Origin: Trichoplax sp. H2
Lineage: Eukaryota; Placozoa; Uniplacotomia; Trichoplacea
Assembly (NCBI GenBank): GCA_003344405.1
Contig: NOWV01000153.1
Span: 62,001 to 126,000 of the forward strand
Direction of reading: 5' to 3'
DNA length: 64,000 nucleotides
Shown: positions 39,273 through 50,595 of the stretch, one piece after another
Layout: each line of letters begins with the position of its first letter
How positions within the stretch are numbered: the first letter of the stretch is position 1
Notes under the pieces: generated by a model
Told to the model about the DNA's origin: nothing
What the model saw: the letters and a program-made list of their open reading frames with translations, nothing else
Databases searched by the model: none
Position numbers and translations under genes: made by a program

Positions 39273-39895
39273 TCCTTCTGAACAAAAAAGGGGTCGATTA
39301 CGACTTTGTCTACATCAATATCCAAGACAAACCAGAATGGCTGGCAGATATTAATCCTGCAGGTCAGATTCCTATAATGGAAATTGGTGATGAAATTGTC
39401 TGCGAAACGATTGTGATTTATGATTACTTAGAGGATAAGTTTCCTCAGGTCAAAACTCAGCCAACAGATCCTTACTTAAAAGCCAAAGATAAAATTTTTA
39501 TAGATCATACTAAAGAATATTTAACCGGCAAGATAACTTCGATGGTTAAAAATCCAACACAAGAAAATATTGAGTATGTCTGCAGTGTCATGAAATCGAT
39601 CAATAAGATCATGGGCGAACGAGGAACTGATTTCCTCGGTGGTACCAGCCCAAATTTCGTTGATTACTATCTATGGGGATGGGTAGAATTACTTTCTGCC
39701 TTGAAAGCCGCTCATGAATTATCATTCGAATTGGATAAAGACGAGTATAAGCATTATTGGGCATGGGTAATGAAAATGGACAAGGACCAACACATCAATA
39801 ATGATCGTGAGACTCATAAGCTGAATCTAAAGTGTCGGACAGCATTCTTTAAATCTGTAATTAACGGATCACCCGATGTAAATGCTGGATTATAG
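39176..39895 (+). CDS. GSTO: Omega-class-like glutathione S-transferase, copy 5
   Basis: Single-exon, 239 residues. The N-terminal domain has RLYTARFDPY (Asp25 replaces the omega Cys), GQIPIMEIGDE with the cis-Pro but Ile-Met where the others have Cys-Val or Cys-Leu, and CETIVIYDYLE. The C-terminal domain has DFLGGTSPNFVDYYLWGW and ends NAGL. The promoter is compact (TATA box 58 nt before the ATG). It shares its N-terminal 20 residues almost exactly with the 38096 fragment. Like the other copies it lacks introns. Confidence 0.9.
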   Translation: MSLLSKGSPRPAKSSKPRLYTARFDPYSAGIRFLLNKKGVDYDFVYINIQDKPEWLADINPAGQIPIMEIGDEIVCETIVIYDYLEDKFPQVKTQPTDPYLKAKDKIFIDHTKEYLTGKITSMVKNPTQENIEYVCSVMKSINKIMGERGTDFLGGTSPNFVDYYLWGWVELLSALKAAHELSFELDKDEYKHYWAWVMKMDKDQHINNDRETHKLNLKCRTAFFKSVINGSPDVNAGL

Positions 39896-40357
39896 ACGTA
39901 CTATCATGAATTTGGGATATTTGGAGATTAATTGACTGATCATCATTATCATAGGTTATGGTCAAAATCGACAAATCTATATATATGACATATATACAGT
40001 ACTAGTTCTAGTCTTTAGCAACAGTAAATATTTAATTCATTTTGCCTGTTGGAGATGGCCTGTACTGTATAATGTTGCATATTAATAGATTGCATGTGGG
40101 AGATCACCTGTAGAATTATATTATTCTTGAACTCAATTATATCAGGACACGGTGATTTTTTCCAATGTCATATCTTTTCTGCTCGTTGTACATCAAGTTT
40201 TTGCTCAAATAAAGTCGATGCTTCTTCCCAAAAAGTTAATCAAGTAACCTTGTTGCAATTGTTGTGTACAGTATGTTAGTGGAGGCATGATGGAGGTGTG
40301 TTGTACTGTACGGTGTACCTTGTACGCTGTTCACTACAGTAGTACCCTGGTCACCGC

Positions 40358-40432
40358 ACCTGTCTACTGTACACAGTATTGCACAGTAGACAGGTATGGA
40401 GCACTGATCTACAGAAGGCAGCACTGTAGATC
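40358..40432. repeat. Two adjacent hairpins upstream of the GST-like pseudogene
   Basis: ACCTGTCTACTGT (40358-40370) pairs perfectly with ACAGTAGACAGGT (40383-40395) around a 12-nt loop. Directly after, GATCTACAG (40406-40414) pairs with CTGTAGATC (40424-40432), and an alternative ACAGAAG/CTTCTGT pairing overlaps it. They lie about 140 bp before the start of copy 6. Confidence 0.65.
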
Positions 40433-40573
40433 TTCTGTAAGTTTGATGTAAATTGTTTACAGTCTGCATGAACTGCAATTGCATTGCAACCAAGTTGAGA
40501 TGCGTTGGAACATGATCAAAAATTGGATTTGCTAATGCCATATTAGTGCACTAGCTACTGTATTCAAAATTGC

Positions 40574-41293
40574 ATGATGTCGATGTTAAGTCAAGGATGT
40601 GAGCGACCAGCTAAGAGTAGTAAATTACGCTTGTATGGGACAAGGTTTGATGCTTACTGTGTCGGATTTCGCCTAATGCTTATGGCTAAGGGAGTTGATT
40701 TCGAATTTGCTTTGCTTGATATGATTAACAAGCCAGATTGGTTCAAAGAGGTCAACCCAACTGGTAGAGTACCTACTGTGGAATTTGGAGACGAAACGGT
40801 CGGAGAGACCTTGGTGATTTATGATCATATTGAAAATAAATTTCCAGAAAAACCCATGCGCCCAACTGATGCTTAGAAAAAAGCTAAAGATGCTGAATTA
40901 ATGTCGCGTTTCGCTGAGCATTTTGCACCTCACATCTATGGAATGGTTAGAGCCCCGAAGGACCATATAGATGCTGTCAAGTCCGGATTAGAGAAAGTGA
41001 ATAAAGTTTTACCTCATCGAGCAACTGATTACTTTGGTGGTTCCTCTCCCAATTTAGTTGATTTTTATATATGGGGTTGGGTAGGATTGCTACCACCTTT
41101 ACATAGAGTTCATAAACTAAAAGCAAACTACTCGGAGGGTCATCATAACCATTACTTGGCTTGGTTGTCTCGCATGAAAGAACGTCCTTTAGTTCTGGCT
41201 GAACGAAAGTACGTCAAAGTCGATGTGGATATCCAGACACAGTTTATACAATCTGCACTCGATGGAAAAGCAAATCACTTAATTGGGTATTAA
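40574..41293 (+). pseudogene. GSTO: Omega-class-like GST copy 6, interrupted by one stop codon
   Basis: The frame runs as in the paralogues for 100 codons from MMSMLSQGCE, hits TAG at 40874-40876, and continues uninterrupted for another 139 codons to TAA. The stop replaces the Tyr of the conserved P-T-D-x-Y-K-K-A segment, so a single TAC-to-TAG change explains it. RLYGTRFDAY again has Asp (26) at the catalytic position and lacks the Pro. GRVPTVE, GETLVIYDHIE and DYFGGSSPNLVDFYIWGW follow, with a LIGY end. It is the most divergent copy. It could be a young pseudogene, a polymorphic null allele or a base error; an in-frame ATG at 40901 would only give a C-terminal fragment. Confidence 0.85.
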
Positions 41294-43816
41294 ACTTCAT
41301 TCTATTTTAGAGATTGTAACGAGCCTTCAGTACAGTAGTGTAGTTTAAAGGAGAGAATTTGCTTTTGTTTAAATTACTTTGGATCAATTTTGCTAATTTA
41401 ATATGATTAGCGGCTGTAGATCCATTCTATAATTTTACATATTATTTATTTTTGTTAAGTTCATGCAGCGGAGAAATTCTATAACTTTACATATTAATTA
41501 TTTTTGTTACATTCGTGCTGCCAAGAAATTAAATGTACGGTAATGTTTTACATACTGTAGATGTAAGTGATTGCTTTCAACAGTGCTGAAATTGATTGAT
41601 CTAGCTCACGTAGAACAACCCATGGAAGCATAGGCTATTAAAAAATAATTTTTTGCGATTTAAGGTATATTAGACTTATTTACTTAAAAGGTATATCGCA
41701 TTATTATAATATTGGACAGAGTCTGTGATCTTGTTTTAAGTTTTGATCCAATTTGCTCCTTAATCTCATAAAGACTTCTCTTAAAGTGTACAAACTACGT
41801 TAAGGTACAGTATTGCATAAAATATAAAAAAAAATTAATACTGTTGTAGATGATATAATTTAACTTTGGATAACTTGCATTGGTTTGCATTCTGAGATTT
41901 CCCGGATTTATAATCTGAATTTGGGATTTAGAGCATCACCTAAAATTTGATACAAACTCATGATAGCCAATATTGCACTGTGGAACAACGGAACTATATT
42001 CAGTATACTATTGCTCATTATTTGAGGACATTGTACACACGTATGAGCAATTATAAGTTCAATTTATGTTATTTCCGGGATCGTATAAGCACACGGACTA
42101 CAAATTTAACTAACATTAAATGATTTCAGAATCTGTGTTAAATTAAGTTTTGAGGTATGCATGTTCACTGTGTATTGTGCCGCATGTACGTTGCCTGGGA
42201 TCGTACTGTTCATATTAAATTAAATTAAATTTAATTTATTACGCATTGGACAAAAAGTATCAAAGGATATTACTGGCTTTATTGCATCAATTAGAAAATG
42301 ATTGCAGTTCAAAGTAAAATTGAGCTGCAATGGAGTTTACAGGTACGGCTTGTAAAAGTGTTTGATTATGCAAGCCTTCCAAGGATTGCCAGATTCTCCG
42401 ATAATTTTATAATACAGTATACTTAATCCATCCATACCTATATAGAGCTGGGTAATGGGCAGCTTCATTCGATTTATGCTAATGAGGTATAGCATACTTT
42501 TCGAGGATATTGATTTTAAAGAATACGCCATGAGACAGTCTTAAAGTTACCTATAGATTTTGCTGTTAATCGTGTTCTTCGCTACAGCAAACGCTACATA
42601 TTTGAAATGTTATTAACAGTGTTTAGTATGAACTTTGTACGCGCCCACTACAATGTTAATTTGATTAGCGCTTTGTCCTAGGATTGAGTTCTACAAAGAA
42701 AGAAATGGCAAAGTTTAAATGTATGATATGTGGCTTAATTTTTTAATAGTAGAAAAATGACTATCAATAACTAAAGGTATTTTTTCAGCATTATTTGAAT
42801 TAGGTAATTTGTAAGATTGCAATTTATTCAACGTACTAAGTGCACCATTGGTATACTATATGGCCGTTACTGTTTTTTACGATAAGAGACTTCATCAATG
42901 CCGTTGACTGAGGGCTGCAAATTACTGAACAACCAGAATTATGTAAAAAATTGAACTATCCAAGTGTATAACGAATTTCTAATATTACTATTTATTATTT
43001 TTCTTTTGTAAAAACTGATGTAATTCTCTTAAAGAATCTGCCACAATTAGGGGAAAATATCAGTGTTGATAGTGATCAATATAGTATTTAATCAATTGAC
43101 TCTACTTCTATGAGTATTGTACCTTTTAGTATCAGTGTTTTCTAAGTAAAAGTCCTGTATTTATGGGTCCTTTAACCACAACAATTCCAGTTATTATTAA
43201 TATTAACATTATTAATAGAGTTATTTACCGTTACTAGATTTAAACTATTTTTATAGAATCCATTCGCAACTGATGACGAAACACGGTATTAGCAGATGAA
43301 ATACTAATAATAATTAGTTTTGGACCCTCAAGCGGATTTCTGAATTCCGATCAAACTGCAAAATGGTAGCAGTAATTACGTAGCTTCATAATACTATAAT
43401 TCCACTATGTTTTAGATTTACACGATATCAATAGCAAGTAATGAAGACCTTTGCAGTAATTTTACTGGTATTCACCTCGATAAAGTTGATCTACCGTTAA
43501 TAATGCTCTAGAAGTTTAAGAATACATGCTTATTAATACTATATTCTGTAAAGTCTAGATTTACATTCCAACCATCAACGATTTTATAAACTATCATATT
43601 TAATTTACAATGTATCACTTTTACTGTCAATATTTTAAGATTGAATCAATATCAAGATGATTTCCTATTTCCTTTACAGCATAATCTATTGATTTAAGTG
43701 TCTAATATGTCAATAAATGCTTCAACCTCAAATCAATATGTTCATTAAATAGAATCACATATATAGTCATTAATCCGGTAATAGAAGGATAGAGCTGATA
43801 TAGTAATGGTATTTCA
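41294..43816. other. Intergenic stretch between the GST cluster and the PPP1R14-like gene
   Basis: AT-rich with no recognised gene. An 18-bp AT-only palindrome (TAAATTAAATTTAATTTA) lies near 42220. Confidence 0.45.
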
Positions 43817-43924
43817 ATGCCAGATGTTCATCCAGTAAATGACGTCAAAGATGACAATGGTCGGAATTTAGCTGATTGGAAGTTTCATGATCATAGTAAT
43901 GTCTCTATGAAGATGATTTATTAA
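43817..43924 (+). CDS. Possible short ORF just upstream of the PPP1R14-like gene
   Basis: ATG to TAA, 35 codons beginning MPDVHPVNDVKDDNGRNLAD, rich in Asp/Asn/His. It ends 128 nt before the ATG of the phosphatase-inhibitor gene, so it could lie in its leader as an upstream ORF. No homology is recognised and its length is within chance expectation. Confidence 0.15.
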   Translation: MPDVHPVNDVKDDNGRNLADWKFHDHSNVSMKMIY

Positions 43925-44052
43925 AACTGATAAAACAGAGCTGATCTCACTTATTATAGCAGATGGTCTTGAATGCAACTCTAGGTGGCATATTGTTATG
44001 ATACATAAAGACAGCTGATAGTAGAGAAAATTTATATTTCTATTGCTGCATC

Positions 44053-47000
44053 ATGGCTTCCAGAAAGGTAAAAAATCATAGAATTTTATTTCAAGATAAA
44101 ATTGAAGATAACTCCTCTAAAAAATTCGGCACTGGGAAATATAATCGTAAAGCGCTAGATGCTATATTAAAATGTGAATTTTGGGTGGAAGAACAAATCA
44201 GAGAATTATATCACGTAGAGGTAAACTGACACGATATCACAATTCTATATTACATGATAATTATTGGTTTGTGCTGGTAAAATATAAACTGCTAAGGCAT
44301 AGAATTATTGTAAATTGAGGCATTTGAGGTTTTAAATGTTTGCTACTTCCACGGGCTATATTTTGTCATCATACTTCCTTGTAGGGCTGCTTAATGCAAC
44401 AAAGCACATTATTGTCATTATTATCATTACATTTAGGAAAAATTACGTTTTCTTAATTGCCCTAAATTTGGCTGATATTGCGGCACTAATATTCCTATTG
44501 GAAGCAAATTGTTAGATTTGAGCATTCGTACCAAATGTGATAATTAGTAGATTATTCGTCAAGCCATGCTATAATGAAAGGGGTTATGACATCTATTTAC
44601 GTGCAATTACTAACGAAACCAGAACATCCTAGTCAAACATTAGCTCCAGTTCTACAATTTCAATCAATTTGTACTACTCCTATATTAGCGATATTACCAA
44701 TAATCTAAGAATCTTATTTAATATTATCTTCAGAATTTAGTACTTCACCTGACCCAATAATATCTTTGCTTTTGATCTTAATCACCACGAATTACAAGTA
44801 GGGTTAATGTTCTAAGATAAATATTATTTATTATCGTTAATTGCCTTCATACAGTAATATAATAAATCAATAAGGAGTTTTTTGCTTCAGTTTAGCATCA
44901 TTAATTCTAGTATAATCTAATTAAAAGTAAATTTAATTTTCACACTATCTATTAAAAATCTGAGATTTCAGATTATGTTTAATTATATCTAGGACTACAA
45001 AGAATTACCTGTACATATTGATGTCTATGCTCTGATGGATATAACGGATTCAACCCGGCAGCGAAATGCAATCGAAGTAAGTGTATTCGTAAATGCAGTG
45101 TCATAAATAATGATCCACTATTAAGTATATTAATGTTTAAAAAAATTTTAATAGCCATTGCAGCAGGAAGGATATTTGGATAGATAATTATAATCATGGA
45201 GTTGGTACTAAATTTCAGCAGTTAAAGTTAAAATTAGTAGAGACTAAATCTAGCATCCTACCGATCATAGATTGATTTATGGAATACGGCTCTTGATTCA
45301 ACATAACTTATTAAGTCTAAATTTGTTAGTAATTAAAAAATTTTGCGATGACACCATTCCAGTTAGTACGAAAATATTGACAGCTTTCAAACCAACTCCG
45401 CATTAAAAGCCTAAGATTTGACAGCGATATATTTAAGAATGTTTTCTTATTGTAAAATGCTATCATGTACTCTCTGCAATTTGTTCTGTTTCTTTTAACT
45501 TTTTCCTAAAGATGTAAAAGTACAGTAATTGTTGTAGTCTTAAATCATCTTTTGATAATGAAAGCCAAACGAATTCTTTTGTAATAACAAGCTAGCAAGA
45601 CTTAATCATAATTTTAAATCTAAGCTTTTCTGAAAGTTTTTAAAACACAAATGAAAATCGAATTAATAGCATTTTAATCTAGTCAACATTTGCTATTAGC
45701 TATCAAACTACTAAGTAAAAATATAATGATGCTAACTAGAGGCAGTAAATTCCTATAGCATTGCTATTAATACCAGAAAATTGTTAAGTCCAATTATGTA
45801 CTGCATGTAGGTTATTTTCTCATATAATCAATAGTAGAGCACTGTCCATGGCACTACCTATATTGCACAAATAAAAAAATAGATTATAAATAATGGATCA
45901 TATACGACACTTTATGTAACGATCAACTAACGGCATTTAATAGTAGAGTGAAATTAGAGGATTTGATATGACAATATTTGATAATATGGCATCTAAATTG
46001 TTCTAATCATTCATTTCCCTACATTTATCTTACGACATTTTCCCCATTTCTGTTTAAAATAACTTTATTAAACAGTTATGTATCGACATAACAGCATGTA
46101 GCTAGGAGATTCTGATAGCCTTTGGTATATCAAATGATCAACGCAAAGTAATCAATATCTTCATTTTGAATAACTAGTTTGTATTTTGATTTATTAAGGA
46201 TAAGGAGGCTGAAGGTAGTTTAAAATTTTTTCTGACTTGTTTCAATGAGTCAGCTACATAGTATAAATATAAAGTATCTACCTGTATTTGCAATGTTAAA
46301 TTTATATAAAATCCTTTTCTGACACACTATGAAATTTCGCATATCGCATCATACGATCCAAAAGAGATACAAATTAAACTTAAGTTTTCTTTCGTGTTAT
46401 TTGTTAGTTTTAGGAACCTAAATTTTGTTTATTAACTTCTCTAGAAGCGTTTGTCTGAAGACAAGCTGGAAACAATTATTTTTCAATTTTTAATTGTTTC
46501 TTATTTTCTTATAGGCCCAACTCAGAAAATCGCCTTCCCCAAAGGAGGTAATGTTAAATTTATAACTATCACTGGACGGTATTAACGTACTGTCTATTTA
46601 ACGTCAATCTATGTAAATTTCAAAACGCTTCAATATTGATTTTGTGAAGCTGTTACTAGATATTGAATATTTACTTCCAGTATCTTTACGAAACTTAGCT
46701 ACATTATGTATAAGTCGATGACTAGAGATTAAATTATAGTCTATCATTAATTTTCGTAGAGATTATGTAGAGCCTTTCCTACCTCGCATAATTTTAACAT
46801 TTAGTTCTAATTAATTAAATATGAAATGGATTAGTTAAATTATTTGTACTAATAATTAAGTTACCAAATTGTCACACTCGATGTATTATATCAAGCTACA
46901 ATTTACATTAGTGATACTATGGGATTTCTGTAGAATCAGATAAACTAATATAAATAGTTTGCATTGCAGTTAAATTTAAATATAGCCATTTTGAAATTAA

Positions 47001-47261
47001 AGTAATCTTTAATATACTAGAAAAGTAGTAGTGACAAGAATAGATTCAGTAGGCTAATTAAGTCGTTAGAAAAGCAGCCTAAGGCGAGAATTCTTTGCTA
47101 CTGTCATGTAGATTTACAAGCGACAAGCCAATAGAAGTGAATTAAGCACTGAAAATAATAAGCTTTCACCAATACTAATTACTTTTATTTTTATGTTAAT
47201 CTAGAATTTCGTCAACGTTTTAATGGGTAAACTTGAAGAGTTACATCATTTAAATAACTGA
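44053..47261 (+). CDS. PPP1R14: PPP1R14 (CPI-17/PHI-1)-like protein phosphatase 1 inhibitor
   Basis: Four exons all join in phase 0: 44053-44220 (56 codons), 44993-45076 (28), 46515-46547 (a 33-nt microexon, 11 codons) and 47205-47261 (18 codons plus TGA), giving 113 residues. Donors are GTAAAC, GTAAGT and GTAATG; acceptors are ATATCTAG, TTCTTATAG and TAATCTAG. Vertebrate PPP1R14 proteins share, in the same order, an R-V-x-F-Q segment, T-V-K-Y-[DN]-R-[KR], W-I-x-x-x-L-x-x-L-Y, an acidic D-E-L-x-I-D segment and a final F-[IV]-x-x-L-L-x-K-L. Here these appear as HRILFQ, GTGKYNRKAL (Thr27 at the inhibitory phosphorylation site), FWVEEQIRELY, ELPVHIDVYALMD and NFVNVLMGKLEEL. Family members inhibit PP1/myosin phosphatase when that Thr is phosphorylated by PKC or ROCK. 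The assignment is by remembered family pattern, not a search. Confidence 0.8.
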
Positions 47262-49100
47262 AACTAGAATTGACGTAAATGTTGCACCTTGCTTGTGGTT
47301 AAATTGGATATAATAATAGTAGAACCTTGTCATATCGTACAAATATATATTAGCCACATAAGATGACCGTAATTCAATAAACCTTAAGGAAGGCTAATCG
47401 ATGACTTCGATATACTTCATATGCAAAATGATTATTTTTGATTCGATTCGATTTGAATGTTTATTAATGACGTAAAACTGTATTCTATCCTGTCAACCCT
47501 TTATGAAAATTAATATTATTCTGGTTATAGATTGTAACAATCCGAATTTTGAGATTTAATGATCCTTTGCATTGTGTATAGTTATTACTATTTATTTGTA
47601 AAAGTGTCTTCAAATCCGCTGTTTTTCTAATAGCAACTGAAGAAACTTTTTCTGTAGGTTTTATAAATAAAATGCTGAATGATGTACTTATTATCCGTAA
47701 ATGTAAGTGTGTTATGGCTAGACTAAATGTGTAACTGTGTTGGTGTACATAGATATTTACTTTAGACTATTATACACTCTGAAACAGGGCCAATATTAGA
47801 CTGCAATTACCTCCATTATTTACTTCTCAAAGTGCCACTGTACTGTCTACCTGATGATAACGAACCTTAGTTATTATTATACAGTGTAAAAGTGTATGAC
47901 ATATGCATCTAAGTCTTGGGTATTTTATCCTAATTAACGGCATTTCTATCACTAACTGGTATTGCATTATACTCGCGTGGTAATCATTTCATAGAATAAT
48001 TTGAAAAATGAATCAAGATTAATAAAAGTAATGAATGCGTACAGCGCGGTTGACTTCCTGTATGAGCTGATGTACTATTTTAATCATATATCCTTGTAAG
48101 TGATTTTCATATTGATTTAACTGTCTATCTGTAGCTTGCGTATAACAAGTTACTGTGAATATACATATTTTAGTGAATATTTGCACGGCTACAGATAGGT
48201 AAACAGGTTTAATGATCAGATAGCACACTAAGAATACAGAAGCAGAGTGTACATTAGTTCAAATGTCTAAGGTATAATTTCAGTTTACTATGTGCAATTG
48301 TAAAATATCCACAAGCACAATCCTGGAAATAATCCATAGATCATCACGATGTATAATGTGAATGATGAAAAAATGTTGTTGGAGTCACAAAAATTTTGTC
48401 AGTACGAAGGTGATTTATTTTGCTTTGACTAAAAATCGCCAATTTAATAACTTGATTGTAAATCTTGTAGGAAAACAGATGCTATAGTAAAGGTAAAAAA
48501 GCCCCGATAATAAATGGTACGATAGCCATAGCAATGCGTTAGGGACTGGAGTTTCAAAGATATTGCATTTAAGGGTTGGATTAGTTGAAATTCGCTATTG
48601 ATTAAGTGCTGTAAAAATGCAAAACGCCTCGGTATGCAACATTAGCAGGTCTCAATAGCTATCGTCTGATTGGCTCGGAGTGACTCGAACGAGTCCTATT
48701 CAAGCATAACGCTGGGTATTGACATTTTCGATGTTGCTTTAAGAAGAATAGAGGCTGATTCTTTCGCAAGCAATTCCGTCTGAGATGTCGCTGTGTCTCT
48801 GAAACGTAGAACAGAATGAACTTTGTAAGTCTAATAAAAGAATGATTAACTTTGTTCTCAAAGGACTCTAGTGGGCCCACTGACGACTACAATATTATTA
48901 ATTAATAATATAACACGGATACTAGCAATAGTTATACAATTATCTAAATGTTAGCTTACGGCCAATGTCTGAAGTTGGGCGCTACGCGTATTGGCCAGTA
49001 TGCAGTATACAATATAGTATAATTTATCCGATTGAGTCATGCGCTTATACTGTACAATGTACATGTACCGCAGCAAGGGTTCCTCTACCAGTTAACCTTT
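47262..49100. other. Intergenic stretch
   Basis: No gene recognised. The segment 47658-47702 has an acceptor and a GTAAGT donor but is out of phase with the PPP1R14-like exons. A 73-codon minus-strand ORF near 48659-48880 sits in slightly GC-richer sequence but shows no domain. Confidence 0.4.
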
Positions 49101-49170
49101 AACCTTAACTAAGTACTGCAGTGTACAGTACTTTATACAGTAATTTACAGTAGCCTGTACTGTATAAAAA

Positions 49171-49402
49171 TGACTCACATCAGCCAAAACTATCAAGACT
49201 TTAGTAGCCAATGATACGATGTATGCGTTCAGAAATCTGGAATAAATGACTCAAATCAGTCAAAATGATCAAGATTTCAGTAGCCAATGATACAATGTAT
49301 GCGTTCAGAAATCTGGAATAAATGACTCAAATCAGTCAAAATGATCAAGATTTGTGTAAGATTTTAGTAGCCAATGATATGCGGTCAGAGATCTGGAATA
49401 AA
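49171..49402 (+). repeat. 76-bp tandem repeat, three copies, each with TGACTCA
   Basis: Units begin at 49171, 49247 and 49323 and read TGACTCA-x-ATCAG...AATCTGGAATAAA. The third has a short internal insertion and a deletion (80 nt). Each unit starts with TGACTCA, the AP-1/TRE consensus, exactly 76 bp apart. A GTACAGTACTGTA-rich run follows. Confidence 0.9.
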
Positions 49403-49403
49403 T

Positions 49404-50595
49404 ACAGTACAGTACTGTACAGTACTGTAGACTGGACACTACAGTATATCATTTACAGTACAATGTACTGTCAATTCAGCTTCTTTTCCAAGCTATTGAA
49501 TGAATTTCTTTGGCTAATCACAGGCTGGTAATGAATCAATGGCGCAGCACTGATATGATAGAAGCGCTTTAAAATAAAAATAGTTTGACTTTATGCAGCA
49601 AGAATAAGACTGCTATAGCCAGATATTTAGAACTGAAGTTACGATAAGAATACCTCTTATTTGATCAATCGTTTATTCATCATGATTGAACCACCAAGTT
49701 GTTAAAACAACTTTTTCAAAAGACAAGAAACGAACATTGTTAGAAACTGCTATACTAAAGGTTGTGGTAAACGTCATTATAGGATACACGTATGTACGAA
49801 TATAGACACGATGACAAGTTCTCTTGTTTTCATCACTACTGAAAGTATATATTTGAAAAAAGAGTTGATCTTCAAGACCCAGTAATAGTAGACTTGCATA
49901 ATGAAATATTGCTTTGTCTTGGTAATTGCATGCCTTTAGCCAAAACTTGTCAATAAAATGATGACCAATGTTGATCAGTTTCGGTCACATACATTACAGA
50001 TACGTTTTCCTGTAGTTTTTAGGACATTGAATGCAACTCTTCATGGAAATTTGTTTACCGCCAACTTTGACATTAGAAGATCCAATTCTTTAAGATAGTA
50101 CTCGTATTATTCATATTTACTTCATTTGCTGCTTGTTGTGATAGTGAATTTCATTGAATGGATCAACTGTTATGATCAATGCATGAATAAGAATAATAAC
50201 AACACTATATCCAAAGGTAGTGTACAGTACCTTTATTGTCAGCCAACGTCAATGGTCAATGCCAAATAGAATAACATAATGCGATCACTATTTCATGTAA
50301 TCAAAAGATTTAATTAAAACTCAATCTTCCGCATAGGCTACAAGATAAGAATGCAATGATGAACAAGAATTTGATTGAAGCAGCAAGTTCTGAACCTACC
50401 AGATAACACATTTATGAAAGCTATACCGGATATAATAAATATAGTCGGGATATCTTGCTTTTTTGTAAAACTCGACTGTTCATTAGCCTTAAAGGACTCA
50501 ATTTCGCTACAAATAGATCGCATACTAGGTATCGCTGTGTTCATACACTATTTGGAAAGGATATTGATATCTTCTATATCTGAATAACCTGGATC
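49404..50595. other. Spacer upstream of the first P450 gene
   Basis: It begins with TACAGTAC/GTACTGTA repeats (49405-49480) and then has no recognised gene. An ORF at 50375-50587 ends just before the P450 ATG but has no domain and is not required for the P450. Confidence 0.45.

Noticed and set aside
47658-47702. Segment with acceptor and GTAAGT donor near the end of the PPP1R14-like gene
   Set aside because: It needs phase 1 entry, whereas the preceding microexon ends in phase 0. The segment at 47205-47261 fits the phase and the family C-terminus.
48659-48880. 73-codon minus-strand ORF and a CTCGAACGAG palindrome that briefly suggested a tRNA T-arm
   Set aside because: No acceptor stem, anticodon arm or D-arm can be fitted around it, and the ORF has no domain.
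50375-50587. 70-codon ORF ending just before the first P450
   Set aside because: No domain, non-ATG start, and the P450 already has a complete N-terminal anchor from its own ATG.
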